Positions 18,342 to 28,335 of a DNA stretch of 64,000 nt are shown here, in pieces. The stretch comes from Polynucleobacter sp. TUM22923 (GTDB lineage Bacteria > Pseudomonadota > Gammaproteobacteria > Burkholderiales > Burkholderiaceae). Position 1 is the first letter of the stretch; every line of letters starts with the position of its first letter. The translations under genes were made by a program, and so were the position numbers. The notes beneath the pieces are model-generated. The model was not told the origin of the DNA. It saw nothing but the letters and a program-made list of their open reading frames with translations, and did no database searches. The DNA lies in contig NZ_AP027274.1 of assembly GCF_030295705.1 (NCBI RefSeq), positions 372,001 through 436,000 on the forward strand. The letters run 5' to 3'.

Positions 18342-18734
18342 CTACTCTTCGTCGTCCTCTGGCTCGCTAGCCTTAACCAGTCCTTTATCAGCAGCGAGCT
18401 TGACGCGGACAGGTTTAGCGCCCCACATGCCTTCCAACTGGTAATAAGCCCGTAATGCAGGCTGCAGAATATGCACAACAATATCGCCGCAATCTACCAA
18501 TACCCATTCTCCGGTTTCTAAGCCTTCGACGGAGATGACTTCACCACCCTTGGCGTTGACATCCTCTTTGACTGACATGGCTAATGAGCGGGTTTGGCGG
18601 TTACTGGAACCGGTAGCAATAATGACGCGATCAAATAGGTCGGTTAACCCAGTGGTGTCATACACCCGAATATCCTGTGCTTTGACGTCTTCTAGGGCAT
18701 CGATCACGACGCGTTGTAATTTTGTTAAGTCCAT
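18342..18734 (-). CDS. rsfS: Ribosome silencing factor RsfS
   Basis: A 130-aa RsfS/YbeB/Iojap protein that binds uL14 on the 50S subunit and blocks subunit joining in starvation. Typical stretches are DVKAQDIRVYDTTGLTD, ATGSSNRQ and EGLETGEWVLVDCGDIVVHI. An acidic tail (EPEDDEE) ends the protein. It lies between nadD (55-base gap) and rlmH, the usual order. Confidence 0.95.
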   Translation of the reverse strand: MDLTKLQRVVIDALEDVKAQDIRVYDTTGLTDLFDRVIIATGSSNRQTRSLAMSVKEDVNAKGGEVISVEGLETGEWVLVDCGDIVVHILQPALRAYYQLEGMWGAKPVRVKLAADKGLVKASEPEDDEE

Positions 18735-18789
18735 ATTTTCTTTGCTATTTTTCTTTAAATTTCTATATATAGGGGTGATCTTAGCTTGA

Positions 18790-19506
18790 TTACTTGTATA
18801 AGCCCAGATTCATGATGCGTTCTAGTGTGTGAGAGGGAATAGATTTAGCAGCCGTAGCGCTAGAAGGGGCGCTTTTTAAGTGCGCACGAAGTTCGGTTGA
18901 AGAAATATCTACTGAAAGGCTATTGTCTATGTAAATGAGGCCAAAAGGATTATTTTCAAGGGCTTGAGGGTCGCTAGTTTGATGTTTAGTGAGTAATTGC
19001 TGGATTTTAGGGCTGATTTCATCAGAAAGCGCATGCTGTGGCCTACTGGCTACAGCAAAATTCACATAATTTAAGAGTTGATCCCAGGAGTTCCAAGTAT
19101 CGAGCTGCATTAAGGAGTCTGCGCCCATGAGCCAGCATAAGCTCGCATTGTCGCCAAAGCGCTCACGCAGTGCTTTAGCGGTATCAATCGCATAACTTGG
19201 GCCAGGGCGATCTATCTCGATGCGCTCAATACCAATCAGCGTAGGGATCTTTGCATAAAGGAATGTTTTCGCTAAATCAATGCCCGCTGCCTCGGTTAAC
19301 TGCAAACGAATTTCTGCAGGCGTAACATCCGATCCCTTTTGCCAAGGCTGCCCACTAGGAATAAGTAGCAACTCATCCAAATGGAGCGCTTTGGCAAAAT
19401 GGGCCGCAAGCTGCAGATGGCCCAGATGGGGGGGGTCAAAAGTGCCGCCGAAGATGCCAATTTTTTTTAGTTTATCTGGGGTAGGTGTAGGTGTAGGTAA
19501 TGCCAT
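18790..19506 (-). CDS. nadD: Nicotinate-nucleotide adenylyltransferase
   Basis: A 238-aa NMN/NaMN adenylyltransferase of NAD biosynthesis. The nucleotidyl-transferase motif GIFGGTFDPPHLGHL holds the two catalytic histidines, and SSTELRAHL near the C-terminus is the second signature. The N-terminus has a Pro/Thr repeat (PTPTPTP) encoded by a ggtgtaggtgtaggt-like run, which may vary between strains. Its ATG directly follows the TAA of hemF. Confidence 0.94.
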   Translation of the reverse strand: MALPTPTPTPDKLKKIGIFGGTFDPPHLGHLQLAAHFAKALHLDELLLIPSGQPWQKGSDVTPAEIRLQLTEAAGIDLAKTFLYAKIPTLIGIERIEIDRPGPSYAIDTAKALRERFGDNASLCWLMGADSLMQLDTWNSWDQLLNYVNFAVASRPQHALSDEISPKIQQLLTKHQTSDPQALENNPFGLIYIDNSLSVDISSTELRAHLKSAPSSATAAKSIPSHTLERIMNLGLYK

Positions 19507-20442
19507 TTAGGCCAACCAGTCGCGCGGCTTTAGGTAGTAGTCGTATAGCTTAGCTTCCGGCGTTCCTGCTTTTGGTTGCCAGTTGTACCACCATTGCACT
19601 ACTGGAGGCATCGACATCAAGATCGATTCTGTCCTGCCGCCAGAGTGGAGGCCAAAAATAGTCCCACGGTCAAAAAGGAGGTTGTATTCCACATAGCGAC
19701 CACGACGATATTCTTGAAACGCTTTTTCTTCGGGCGTAAAGCTATCTTGGTGTCGACGTTTCACGATCGGCAAATAAGCATCAATAAAAGCATCGCCAAC
19801 GGCACGCGTCATTGCAAAGCTATCTTCAAATCCCAGTTGATTAAAATCATCAAAGAAAACACCGCCGATACCGCGGGGCTCATCACGATGCTTTAAATAA
19901 AAGTATTCATCACACCATTTTTTAAACTGAGGATAGAGGGTTTCACCAAAGGGATCTAAAGCATCCTTAGCTGTTTGATGAAAATGTCTGCAGTCTTCAT
20001 CTACGCCGTAATACGGCGTGAGGTCGAAGCCGCCACCGAACCACCAGACTGGCTCTTTATCAGGTGCTTGCGCTATAAAGCAGCGCACATTCATATGGGT
20101 GGTCGGTATCTTTGGACTGCGTGGATGGAATACTAGTGAAACCCCCATTGCTTCAAAGCTTCGGCCTGCAACTTCAGGACGGTGATGTGTGGCTGAGGGT
20201 GGCATCTGATCACCGCGAACATGAGAAAACCCTACGCCACCTTTTTCCAAAATATTGCCGCCATCCAGAGTGCAGGTACGGCCATAACCTTGAAGTTTGC
20301 TATCTGCTGGCTTCTCCCAGGCATCCACCAAAAACGCTTTGCCATCAAGGCCACTCATTGCGCTGGTGATGCGATCTTGCAGGCCTAAGAAGTAAGCTTT
20401 GAGGGTTGCAATATCAATCGGATTTTGTGTACTTGATGACAA
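19507..20442 (-). CDS. hemF: Oxygen-dependent coproporphyrinogen III oxidase
   Basis: A 311-aa aerobic coproporphyrinogen oxidase that converts coproporphyrinogen III to protoporphyrinogen IX. Family stretches include [40 protein letters not shown] and [16 protein letters not shown]. The open frame begins with TTG at 20442; the first internal ATG is residue 29, already inside conserved sequence, so the TTG is the probable start. It is in the yebC-purD string and directly abuts nadD. Confidence 0.94.
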   Translation of the reverse strand: MSSSTQNPIDIATLKAYFLGLQDRITSAMSGLDGKAFLVDAWEKPADSKLQGYGRTCTLDGGNILEKGGVGFSHVRGDQMPPSATHHRPEVAGRSFEAMGVSLVFHPRSPKIPTTHMNVRCFIAQAPDKEPVWWFGGGFDLTPYYGVDEDCRHFHQTAKDALDPFGETLYPQFKKWCDEYFYLKHRDEPRGIGGVFFDDFNQLGFEDSFAMTRAVGDAFIDAYLPIVKRRHQDSFTPEEKAFQEYRRGRYVEYNLLFDRGTIFGLHSGGRTESILMSMPPVVQWWYNWQPKAGTPEAKLYDYYLKPRDWLA

Positions 20443-20515
20443 GGGCGAATACTTTTTTATAGGAGGTCAATATGGGTTAGGTAAGTAGGCAACTAGCTAG
20501 ATAACTAATCAGAAA

Positions 20516-21793
20516 TTATTTAACCGCGCGATAGCCAATATCGTTACGGTATTGCATTCCATCAAAATGAATCTTAGCAATCGCCTCGTACGCTTTTTGT
20601 TGTGCACCACGAACAGTATCGGATAAGCCAACGATGCACATTACTCGCCCACCAGAGGTTACTAGTTGGCCATCTTGCAGCTTAGTACCCGCATGAAAGG
20701 TTAATTGATCTTCGGTATCTTGCGTAATGCCCGTAATGACATCACCGTTACGTGGTGTTTCTGGATAGTTGTGGGCCGCAAGGACAACACCCAAGGCAGT
20801 TCTACGATCCCACTCAAGCTCTACCTCATTCAGTGTTCCATCCACAGCATGATCTAGTGCATTAACTAAATCACTACGCAAGCGAGCCATGATGGGCTGC
20901 GTCTCTGGATCGCCCATACGGCAATTAAATTCTAGGGTCTTGATTTTTCCATCGGGCGTAATCATGAGTCCAGCATATAAAAATCCTGTGTAGGGAATAC
21001 CATCGGCTTGCATCCCTTTTACAGTTGGCATGATGACTTCACGCAATGCACGCGCATGAATCTCTGGAGTAACAACTGGGGCAGGAGAGTAAGCCCCCAT
21101 ACCGCCTGTATTAGGACCCTGATCTGCATCGAGTAAGCGCTTGTGATCTTGGCTAGTCGCTAAGGCTAAAACATGTTTACCGTCGACTAAAACAATAAAG
21201 CTAGCCTCTTCACCAGCAAGAAACTCTTCTATAACAACCCGTGCGCCAGCATTGCCTAATTTATTGTCAGCTAGCATCATATCGACGGCTGCATGCGCTT
21301 CTTCTGAGTGCATCGCTACCACCACCCCTTTGCCTGCGGCCAATCCATCGGCCTTAATCACAATAGGCGCTCCTTTGGCCTCAATGTAGGCATGCGCCTC
21401 CAAAGCGTTAGAAAAGGTTTGATATTCCGCAGTAGGAATGCCATGCCGTTTCATAAAGGCTTTGGAGAAATCTTTAGAGGACTCTAGTTGTGCGGCTAGT
21501 TGAGTGGGTCCAAAGATGCGCAAACCATTGGCACGAAATAAATCTACGATACCGGCAGCCAGTGGGGCTTCAGGACCTACAACAGTAAGGTGAATATTTT
21601 CACGTTTAGCAAAGTCTACGAGATCTTGCAAATCAGAGATCGGCAGATTTTCGATCCCCGCTGTTGTTTGTTTCGCTGTGGCTGTACCGCCGTTACCAGG
21701 GGCAACAAATACCTTTTGTACATGTGATGACTGAGCTAACTTCCAGGCAAGCGCATGTTCACGTCCGCCAGAGCCAATTAAAAGAATTTTCAT
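20516..21793 (-). CDS. purD: Phosphoribosylamine-glycine ligase
   Basis: A 425-aa ATP-grasp ligase (GARS), second step of purine synthesis. It opens with MKILLIGSGGREHALAWKL, carries the ATP-grasp loop IVIKADGLAAGKGVVVA near 145, and the metal-binding LEFNCRMGDPETQ near 285. Normal family length. It lies 57 bases downstream of yebC and 73 bases upstream of hemF on the same strand. Confidence 0.97.
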   Translation of the reverse strand: MKILLIGSGGREHALAWKLAQSSHVQKVFVAPGNGGTATAKQTTAGIENLPISDLQDLVDFAKRENIHLTVVGPEAPLAAGIVDLFRANGLRIFGPTQLAAQLESSKDFSKAFMKRHGIPTAEYQTFSNALEAHAYIEAKGAPIVIKADGLAAGKGVVVAMHSEEAHAAVDMMLADNKLGNAGARVVIEEFLAGEEASFIVLVDGKHVLALATSQDHKRLLDADQGPNTGGMGAYSPAPVVTPEIHARALREVIMPTVKGMQADGIPYTGFLYAGLMITPDGKIKTLEFNCRMGDPETQPIMARLRSDLVNALDHAVDGTLNEVELEWDRRTALGVVLAAHNYPETPRNGDVITGITQDTEDQLTFHAGTKLQDGQLVTSGGRVMCIVGLSDTVRGAQQKAYEAIAKIHFDGMQYRNDIGYRAVK

Positions 21794-21850
21794 AAAGAGT
21801 TAATTAAAAAAGATTGTAAATAGCTTCAATTTGGTCGCAATAGGCGATGA

Positions 21851-22570
21851 CTAGAATGAGACATTCGTAAATACTTCTTGTACATCATCTAAGTTTTCAA
21901 GAGCATCTAGTAGTTTTTGCATGCTGTCGGCTTGATCACCCTCTAGGGCAATTTCATTTTCTGGGCGCATGGCTACTGTCGCCAATTCTGGCTTTAGGCC
22001 TGCATTCATGAGGGCATCCTGAATCTTGGAAAAATCCGGTACCGGCGTCAATACTTCAATCGAGCCATCATCGTGTGTGAGTACATCATCTGCGCCAGCA
22101 TCTAGTGCTATTTCCAGTAATTGATCTTCATTCGAGCCAGGCGCAAAAAGCATTTGCCCGCAATGCTTAAACATAAACGCAACCGAACCTTCTGCGCCCA
22201 TATTGCCACCATTTTTATTAAATGCATGACGAACTTCAGCAACGGTGCGGGTGCGGTTATCCGTTAAGCAGTCAACAATAATGGCAGCTCCATTGATCCC
22301 ATAACCTTCATAACGAATCTCTTCGTAGTTCACCCCCTCTAACGAACCTGTGCCACGCGAAATAGCGCGTTGTACATTGTCATTGGGCATGTTGGCGTCT
22401 TTAGCCTTATCAATGGCTAGGCGCAAGCGGGGATTAGTGCCAATATCGCCACCGCCTAATTTAGCTGCAACAGTAATTTCTTTAATGAGTTTGGTCCAAA
22501 TCTTCCCGCGCTTTTCGTCTTGACGTCCTTTGCGGTGCTGAATATTGGCCCATTTCGAATGGCCGGCCAT
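21851..22570 (-). CDS. yebC: YebC/PmpR-family protein
   Basis: A 239-aa YebC/PmpR family protein ([21 protein letters not shown] start; [18 protein letters not shown] in the middle). Members are annotated as DNA-binding regulators, and recent work on relatives implicates them in translation of proline-rich stretches; sequence alone does not decide. First gene of the leftward string, with tRNA-Leu in the upstream gap on the other strand. Confidence 0.95.
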   Translation of the reverse strand: MAGHSKWANIQHRKGRQDEKRGKIWTKLIKEITVAAKLGGGDIGTNPRLRLAIDKAKDANMPNDNVQRAISRGTGSLEGVNYEEIRYEGYGINGAAIIVDCLTDNRTRTVAEVRHAFNKNGGNMGAEGSVAFMFKHCGQMLFAPGSNEDQLLEIALDAGADDVLTHDDGSIEVLTPVPDFSKIQDALMNAGLKPELATVAMRPENEIALEGDQADSMQKLLDALENLDDVQEVFTNVSF

Positions 22571-22712
22571 ACGGGTAAGTCCTTCTGAGTAATTTGGCTT
22601 GAAGACGATATTTTAAGTGCTTCTCACATGAATAACGGCTCTGCGCATACTTTTTTTGTTACACTCTTTCCTCGATGTGCGCTTCAATGCAGTTTTTCCT
22701 CTGCAAACACCT

Positions 22713-22797
22713 GCCCCGGTGATGGAATTGGTAGACGTGCCGGACTCAAAATCCGGTGCCGCAAGGCGTGGCGGTTCAAGTCCGCCCCGGGGCACCA
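22713..22797 (+). tRNA. tRNA-Leu(CAA)
   Basis: An 85-base class II tRNA. The acceptor stem GCCCCGG pairs with CCGGGGC, the anticodon stem CCGGA/TCCGG encloses the loop CTCAAAA with anticodon CAA, and the long variable arm (tgccgcaaggcgtg region) is as in leucine tRNAs. The T-arm is GGCGG TTCAAGT CCGCC. The CCA end is encoded. It reads UUG codons. Confidence 0.97.
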
Positions 22798-22838
22798 GTC
22801 TTAGTCGACTGATTCTGGGTCCCTAGTACCCGCAATCC

Positions 22839-23780
22839 CTAAATTTCATATGTTTCTGACTCGTTATTCATAGCTTGCTCGACGATCTTTTTGGTGAGTG
22901 TCGGTGAGAAAAGCTCAATAAAGGTGTACACAAACGAGCGCAGGTAAGCGCCTTGCTTGACGCCTAGATGAGTCACATTGTTTCCAAAAAGATGCCCAAC
23001 AGGAATGACTCGTAGATTGCGATCTCGATCAGCATCATAGGCTAGGCCAGCCACAATACCCACGCCCATGCCAGTTTCAACATAGGTCTTAATCACATCT
23101 GCATCAATGGCTTCCAAAATAATGTCAGGGCTTAAATTGCGTTGTGCAAATGCGGCGTCGATCTTACTTCGACCTGCAAAGGCTTTGTCATAAGTGATCA
23201 GGGGGTACTTTGCAATTTCTTCAAGGGTGACAGTTGCTTGATTAAGGAGGGGGTGACTGAGCGGCACCATGACGACGTGATGCCACTGGTAACCGGGTAA
23301 GGCGAGCACGCCTGGCGTATTGGCAATGCCTTCAGTAGCAATGGCGATATCTGCACGGTCATGAATCAGTAGCTCTGCAATCTGCCCCGGGTTTCCTTGT
23401 TGAATACTGACGCGTACTTTTGGAAAGCGTTTCGTGAATTCAGTGAGCACTTTGGGGAGCGCATAGCGGGCTTGCGTATGCGTGGTCGCAATAACAAAGC
23501 TCCCCTGATCTTGACTCGCAAAATCTTTCCCCACCCGCTTTAAAGTCTCTACCTCATCCAGAATGCGTTCAATGGACAAAAGAATGCGTTTTCCAGGCTC
23601 AGTAAGGGAGCGGACGCGTTTGCCATGGCGTCTGAAGATTTCTACGCCCAGTTCATCTTCAAGCTCAATGATGGCCTTAGAAACACCTGGTTGTGAGGTG
23701 AAGAGTGCTTTAGCAGCACTGGTGAGATTGAAGTTCTGCCTCACTGCCTCGCGCACAAAGCGAAATTGATGCAAGTTCAT
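22839..23780 (-). CDS. LysR-family regulator, CysB/Cbl type
   Basis: A 313-aa LysR-type regulator. The N-terminal winged helix is LTSAAKALFTSQPGVSKAIIELEDELG, and the effector domain has the CysB-type sequences TTHTQARYALP, ETGMGVGIVAG and HLGVKQGAYLRSF. CysB proteins activate sulfate assimilation genes with O- or N-acetylserine as inducer. No cys gene is adjacent, so the target must lie elsewhere. Upstream is a striking AT-rich inverted repeat (23793-23818) suited to autoregulation. Confidence 0.92.
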   Translation of the reverse strand: MNLHQFRFVREAVRQNFNLTSAAKALFTSQPGVSKAIIELEDELGVEIFRRHGKRVRSLTEPGKRILLSIERILDEVETLKRVGKDFASQDQGSFVIATTHTQARYALPKVLTEFTKRFPKVRVSIQQGNPGQIAELLIHDRADIAIATEGIANTPGVLALPGYQWHHVVMVPLSHPLLNQATVTLEEIAKYPLITYDKAFAGRSKIDAAFAQRNLSPDIILEAIDADVIKTYVETGMGVGIVAGLAYDADRDRNLRVIPVGHLFGNNVTHLGVKQGAYLRSFVYTFIELFSPTLTKKIVEQAMNNESETYEI

Positions 23781-23792
23781 CTGAATTCCATT

Positions 23793-23818
23793 CTTTATAT
23801 CTTTATTAATATATAAAG
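23793..23818. promoter_or_regulatory. Inverted repeat upstream of the CysB-type gene
   Basis: CTTTATAT (23793-23800) and ATATAAAG (23811-23818) are perfect 8-base inverted arms 10 bases apart, flanked outside by GAATTC at 23783-23788 and 23820-23825. The element lies 13-38 bases upstream of the LysR-type start codon and after the lptG stop. It could be an operator for autoregulation or an AT-rich promoter; there is no T-run, so a terminator is less likely. Confidence 0.5.
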
Positions 23819-23842
23819 TGAATTCTATATGATTTTCACGTC

Positions 23843-24997
23843 TTAAGTTTTAGAGACCCAGCGCAAGCCTATTAAGGCCAGAATCAAATAGGCCAAAGGA
23901 GGAATAAGGGCGGTGAGTAAAGTTGGCCAGGAACCCAGTAGCCCCACATTTGAAAAGAGGGAATTAAACAACTGAAAACTCATGCCAAGCATAATGCCGC
24001 CAAACACCTTGATGCCAACGCCACCGGCTCGGACTTTTAAATAGGCAAATGGAAGGGCCAAGGTCAGCATTACAAAAATAGTGAAGGGGTAAATTACTTT
24101 TTTCCAAAAGGCAATGGAATGGCGTTGCGTATCCTGTTTATTCTCTGTTAGATGGGTAATAAAACGCCCTAGGCTAAAAATCGACATTTTTTCAGGGCTC
24201 ACTAGCAGCACACTCAAAATCTGGGGCGTTACTTCGGAGTTCAAGCTCACGATAGGGTGAGTAATCGTTTGCGCTGAGTAAGCGGGATTGAGGGGATCTG
24301 ATTGCTTGGTTTCTTTAAAGCGGGTTTCGGTAACGTCATCCAGAATCCAAGTGCCACTTTGATCAAAGCGGCCCGACGCAGCGCTACGAATGGAGAGTAG
24401 TCGATACGCGTCATCAAATTCATACATGCGGATATCTTTGATTTCATTATCTTGCGCTATTTTTCCTACATTCACATAGCGCACTCCAGGTCTGATTGGA
24501 CCGCTTCCATCTTCGTCTCGCAGGCGATCCTTTACCCAGATCCCCGTTTTAAATTGTGAGCTATAGGTCGACCCTAGAGCCTTCATGCGGATTTGATCAG
24601 ATAAATTTTCGGTATAAGGACCAAGCCATTCACTCATCATCAAGGTCAATACGATTAACGGTAATGAAATTTTGGCTAGCGTTGTTAAGCCCCGTTTAAT
24701 GTCTAGGCCCGCAATACGTAAAATCGTGAACTCGGATTGGCTAGCGAGCATCGCGAAAACATAAATACTACCGATTAAGCCGGCAATCGGAATAATTTCA
24801 GATATCCGACTAGGCGCCTTCAGTAGTACATGTAAGAGTGCTAAAGGGAGGGTGTATTGACCTTTTACAGAGCCAAGCTCACTGAGGATGTCAAAGAATA
24901 AAAATAGTGCAACCAGAGCAAATAAGATAAATCCAAATGCAGCGTAGATTTGCTTAGCTAAATAACGCTCAAAGATGTAAGGGAAAAGATATTTCAT
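23843..24997 (-). CDS. lptG: LPS export permease LptG
   Basis: A 384-aa membrane subunit of the LptB2FG transporter that extracts LPS from the inner membrane. Hydrophobic segments lie near 15-35, 60-85, 100-120 and in the C-terminal third (IFVMLTLALPFAYL, LLTALIPPLAYLILALIGL), with a periplasmic beta-jellyroll between. It overlaps lptF by 4 bases (ATGA), with lptF translated first. Confidence 0.94.
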   Translation of the reverse strand: MKYLFPYIFERYLAKQIYAAFGFILFALVALFLFFDILSELGSVKGQYTLPLALLHVLLKAPSRISEIIPIAGLIGSIYVFAMLASQSEFTILRIAGLDIKRGLTTLAKISLPLIVLTLMMSEWLGPYTENLSDQIRMKALGSTYSSQFKTGIWVKDRLRDEDGSGPIRPGVRYVNVGKIAQDNEIKDIRMYEFDDAYRLLSIRSAASGRFDQSGTWILDDVTETRFKETKQSDPLNPAYSAQTITHPIVSLNSEVTPQILSVLLVSPEKMSIFSLGRFITHLTENKQDTQRHSIAFWKKVIYPFTIFVMLTLALPFAYLKVRAGGVGIKVFGGIMLGMSFQLFNSLFSNVGLLGSWPTLLTALIPPLAYLILALIGLRWVSKT

Positions 24998-26109
24998 TTG
25001 CTAGTCAAAAAGGCGGGCAGTTGACGGCGCCACCATTTCAATGATGGGTTGATCCGATTTCGAATCAGTAAATAAGCGATGCAAAAGGCGAGCACATGAA
25101 TTGGCCATACACCCACCAATGCATTCACCTTACCTTGGGCTACAAAATTTTGCGTTAAGTTCAACAAATTACTGTAGATGAGATAAATCAATACCGCATA
25201 AAACATCGCTGTATAGCTTCCAAGTCTAGGGTTGACATAGGCCAGTGGAATGGCAATCAGCACTAAGCCAAGCGCCATTAATGGAAGTCCAATACGCCAC
25301 AGCAGTTCCGCTCTGTTGGCATTCACAACGCTGGGATTCTGATCGTTGATTAATTCAGAAATCATTTTCTCTCTATCCCGAGGCGGTGGGTCTAGTACCT
25401 CTTTGTTGTAAATATTCGTGGTGTACTCTGAAAACTCTAAAATTCTAAAGTCAGATTGGGTTGGCGTACCCTCGTAGCGCCTGCCATGATTGAGTACGAT
25501 CGACTTATCACCATTACCCACATTCTGTATAAAGCCAGTAGAGGCAACTGCAATACTGAGCCGTCCATTTTTTGTTTCGGCTGCAAAGATGTTCTTTACC
25601 TCGCTTTTATCAACATCCAACGCTTCGATAAAGAATACCCTTCCTGCCTTGGCTGACTCTCTAAATTGCCCCGCAGCAACCATGGATACATCACTACGTT
25701 GCTGAAAGCGCTGGCTAATTAGAGTGGATTCACGGTTAGCCCAAGGCCAAACAAATAATGCGAGTAAGGCGATGATGATGATCAGCGGAGCTGCAAACTG
25801 AAGAATAGGGCGGATGAGGTTGGCAACACTGAGCCCGCTTGCAAACCACACAATCATTTCTGAATCTTTGTACCAGCGCACCAACACGATCAAAACGGCA
25901 ACAAATAAGGAAACGGTGAGTAGTACCGCCATATACCCTAGGGTAGCTAGAGCAATCAGCACGAGCGCATCTTCTGGGTTTACGGCACCGTTGGCAGCAA
26001 AACCTAGAATTCGGATTACTAATGTCGTAATCATGATGGTGACCAAGACCAAAAAGACGCCGCCAGTCGTAAAACTGAGCTCGCGGCGAAGGGACTGGTG
26101 AAAAATCAT
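24994..26109 (-). CDS. lptF: LPS export permease LptF
   Basis: A 371-aa partner of LptG. The N-terminus IFHQSLRRELSFTTGGVFLVL and the motif FFIEALDVDKSEVKNIF (start of the periplasmic jellyroll) are typical. Membrane helices flank the soluble domain, as in LptG. The gene is divergent from pepA, the common neighbour arrangement in Burkholderiales and gammaproteobacteria (pepA-holC beside lptFG). Confidence 0.94.
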   Translation of the reverse strand: MIFHQSLRRELSFTTGGVFLVLVTIMITTLVIRILGFAANGAVNPEDALVLIALATLGYMAVLLTVSLFVAVLIVLVRWYKDSEMIVWFASGLSVANLIRPILQFAAPLIIIIALLALFVWPWANRESTLISQRFQQRSDVSMVAAGQFRESAKAGRVFFIEALDVDKSEVKNIFAAETKNGRLSIAVASTGFIQNVGNGDKSIVLNHGRRYEGTPTQSDFRILEFSEYTTNIYNKEVLDPPPRDREKMISELINDQNPSVVNANRAELLWRIGLPLMALGLVLIAIPLAYVNPRLGSYTAMFYAVLIYLIYSNLLNLTQNFVAQGKVNALVGVWPIHVLAFCIAYLLIRNRINPSLKWWRRQLPAFLTSK

Positions 26110-26243
26110 ATTGGAGTGTGGGCGGTGGCTGGAGTAATTTGAGTGTTTATTGGCTCACTCAGGAAGTGAAACCTCATGTCGGAGGATAATGGATAAATAC
26201 TAATTTTCCTCCTTGAATTGACTTAAAAATACTGCCTGAGACC

Positions 26244-27842
26244 ATGACTATTCAATTTAGTAGCAAGATTTTCTCCAAAGCCGACATCAGCCACCCCAAA
26301 CAACTGAAGACTGGGCTATCAACTTTGTTGGCCCAATCCACTGATTGTTTGGTTTTGGCGTATTCCAAACTGGACCTAGAGGCTTTTGGTGCAACCAAGG
26401 CTAAATCAGGTCTTCTTTCTGAATTAGACCTTTTGTTAGGGGGGTCAGTGACCCACGCCAACCTTGTGGGGGATTTAGATGGCCAATCAGCTTCCGTTTG
26501 TATCTTGCGTGCAGATAAAGCATGGGCTTTAAACGGCGCTAAGGCAAAACGCATTCTTTTGATTTGCCTAGGAGATACAGCCAAAGCACCTGAACGCAAT
26601 CTCAATGCCTATTCAAAGATTGCTCGCGCAGCCCTTAAGCAGCTAAGCGGCGGCTCCATTCAAAATGCTTTGTGGTTTGTTCCTAGCTTTGCGATGGGGC
26701 ACCGTGTGGACTTTATTGCCGAGGAAGTACGTTTGACGATTCAATATGCAGGCGACCAAGCATATCGTTTTGGGGTACGACAGCCGGCCTTAAAATTTAA
26801 AGCTAAAGATAAAGCCGATACCTTTAATCATTTGACCTTTGCTGGCAATGATGCCTGCGCCAAAGAGATGAGGGCGGCTGTGTTAGAGGGTGCTGCGATC
26901 GTTGAGGGAATGCATTTAGCTAAAGATTTAGGAAACTTACCGCCTAATATTTGCACTCCTACCTATCTGGGTAAAACTGCTCAAGGCTTAAGCAAGAAAA
27001 CAGGACTAAAGGTTGAGGTCTTAGGTCGCAAGCAAATCGAAGCGCTGGGAATGGGCTCTTTTTTATCGGTTGCCCAGGGCTCTGATATGCCGCCACAATT
27101 TATCGTGATGCGCCATCAAGGCGGCAAAGCGGGCGAAGCCCCGATTGTGTTGGTGGGCAAGGGTATTACCTTTGATACGGGTGGCATCTCCTTAAAGCCT
27201 GGCGAAGCCATGGATGAGATGAAGTACGACATGTGTGGGGCCGCATCTGTGATTGGTACGATGTACACCGCTGCCTTAATGAAGTTAAAAAAGAATGTCA
27301 TCGGCGTTATTCCAACTTGTGAAAATATGCCTTCCGGTCAAGCTACGCGTCCGGGCGATATTGTGAAAAGTATGTCGGGTCAAACAATTGAGATTCTCAA
27401 TACGGATGCCGAGGGTCGTTTAATTTTGTGTGATGCACTTACGTATGTCGAGCGCTTTAAGCCAAAAGCCGTCATCGACGTGGCAACCTTAACAGGCGCG
27501 TGCATTATTGCGTTGGGACATGTACACAGTGGCGTATTTTCAGATGATGAAGGTTTAGTGAGTGCGCTTACTAAGGCTGGGCATGCCTCTTTAGATACTG
27601 TGTGGCGCCTTCCTTTAGATGCTGCCTATCATGAGCAGCTGAAATCGAATTTTGCAGATGTAGCAAACATCGGCGGCCGCCCTGCGGGAAGCGTGACTGC
27701 AGCATGTTTTCTTTCTCGTTTTACCGAGAAATACAAGTGGGCGCATTTAGACATTGCGGGTACCGCATGGAAAAGTGGCGCCGCAAAAGGTGCTACCGGT
27801 CGCCCCGTTCCGCTGCTAGTGAATTATTTACTCGGCCAATAA
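26244..27842 (+). CDS. pepA: Leucyl aminopeptidase (M17)
   Basis: A 532-aa M17 zinc/manganese aminopeptidase. The catalytic C-terminal domain has VGKGITFDTGGISLKPG, DMCGAASV and the family signature NTDAEGRLIL, which supply the metal ligands and catalytic lysine and arginine. It acts in peptide turnover in the cytoplasm; in some proteobacteria PepA also binds DNA. Length is slightly above usual (about 500), with the extra in the N-terminal domain. It is followed after 6 bases by holC. Confidence 0.95.
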   Translation: MTIQFSSKIFSKADISHPKQLKTGLSTLLAQSTDCLVLAYSKLDLEAFGATKAKSGLLSELDLLLGGSVTHANLVGDLDGQSASVCILRADKAWALNGAKAKRILLICLGDTAKAPERNLNAYSKIARAALKQLSGGSIQNALWFVPSFAMGHRVDFIAEEVRLTIQYAGDQAYRFGVRQPALKFKAKDKADTFNHLTFAGNDACAKEMRAAVLEGAAIVEGMHLAKDLGNLPPNICTPTYLGKTAQGLSKKTGLKVEVLGRKQIEALGMGSFLSVAQGSDMPPQFIVMRHQGGKAGEAPIVLVGKGITFDTGGISLKPGEAMDEMKYDMCGAASVIGTMYTAALMKLKKNVIGVIPTCENMPSGQATRPGDIVKSMSGQTIEILNTDAEGRLILCDALTYVERFKPKAVIDVATLTGACIIALGHVHSGVFSDDEGLVSALTKAGHASLDTVWRLPLDAAYHEQLKSNFADVANIGGRPAGSVTAACFLSRFTEKYKWAHLDIAGTAWKSGAAKGATGRPVPLLVNYLLGQ

Positions 27843-27848
27843 ATACTG

Positions 27849-28313
27849 ATGGCACGCATAGACTTTCATAGCAATGTGAGCAACAAGCTGGAATACGCTT
27901 GCCGCTTAACTCGCAAAATTTGGAGTGCCACCCCTACTGGGCAGCCTGTTAGAAATATCGTGATGGTGGGCGAGAAGGTGGATTTGATGCGGTTGGATGA
28001 GCTGCTCTGGACATTCGGGGCTAGTGAATTTTTGCCACATTGTTTTATTGAAGATGATGCTGCTGCAGAAACACCTATTGTGCTGACACACGATTTTTCT
28101 TCACCTGCTTTAGCCAATGTGCCCAATGCGGATGTTTTGATTCATCTGGGTATGCGTATGCCAAAAGACGTGGCTGCATTAGCTACGCGCTTCCCTAGAA
28201 TTGTGGAAGTCGTCACTGTTAATGACGCAGAGCGTTTAGCTGGGCGCGAGCGCTATAAAGCCTATCGTGACTTGGGTCATGAATTACATAATTTCGATCA
28301 ATCCAAGGCTTGA
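27849..28313 (+). CDS. holC: DNA polymerase III subunit chi
   Basis: A 154-aa HolC protein that links the clamp loader to SSB. MARIDFHSNVSNKLEYACRLTRKIW and the later DELLWTFGASEFLPHC match the family; FLPHC is a conserved chi motif. It lies between pepA and lgt in a rightward run. Confidence 0.9.
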   Translation: MARIDFHSNVSNKLEYACRLTRKIWSATPTGQPVRNIVMVGEKVDLMRLDELLWTFGASEFLPHCFIEDDAAAETPIVLTHDFSSPALANVPNADVLIHLGMRMPKDVAALATRFPRIVEVVTVNDAERLAGRERYKAYRDLGHELHNFDQSKA

Positions 28314-28335
28314 TAGTCTTTAGCTAGACCTTATT

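Noticed and set aside
22613..22795. Minus-strand open frame across tRNA-Leu
   Set aside because: It reads the antisense of a clear tRNA gene; a well-known artefact.
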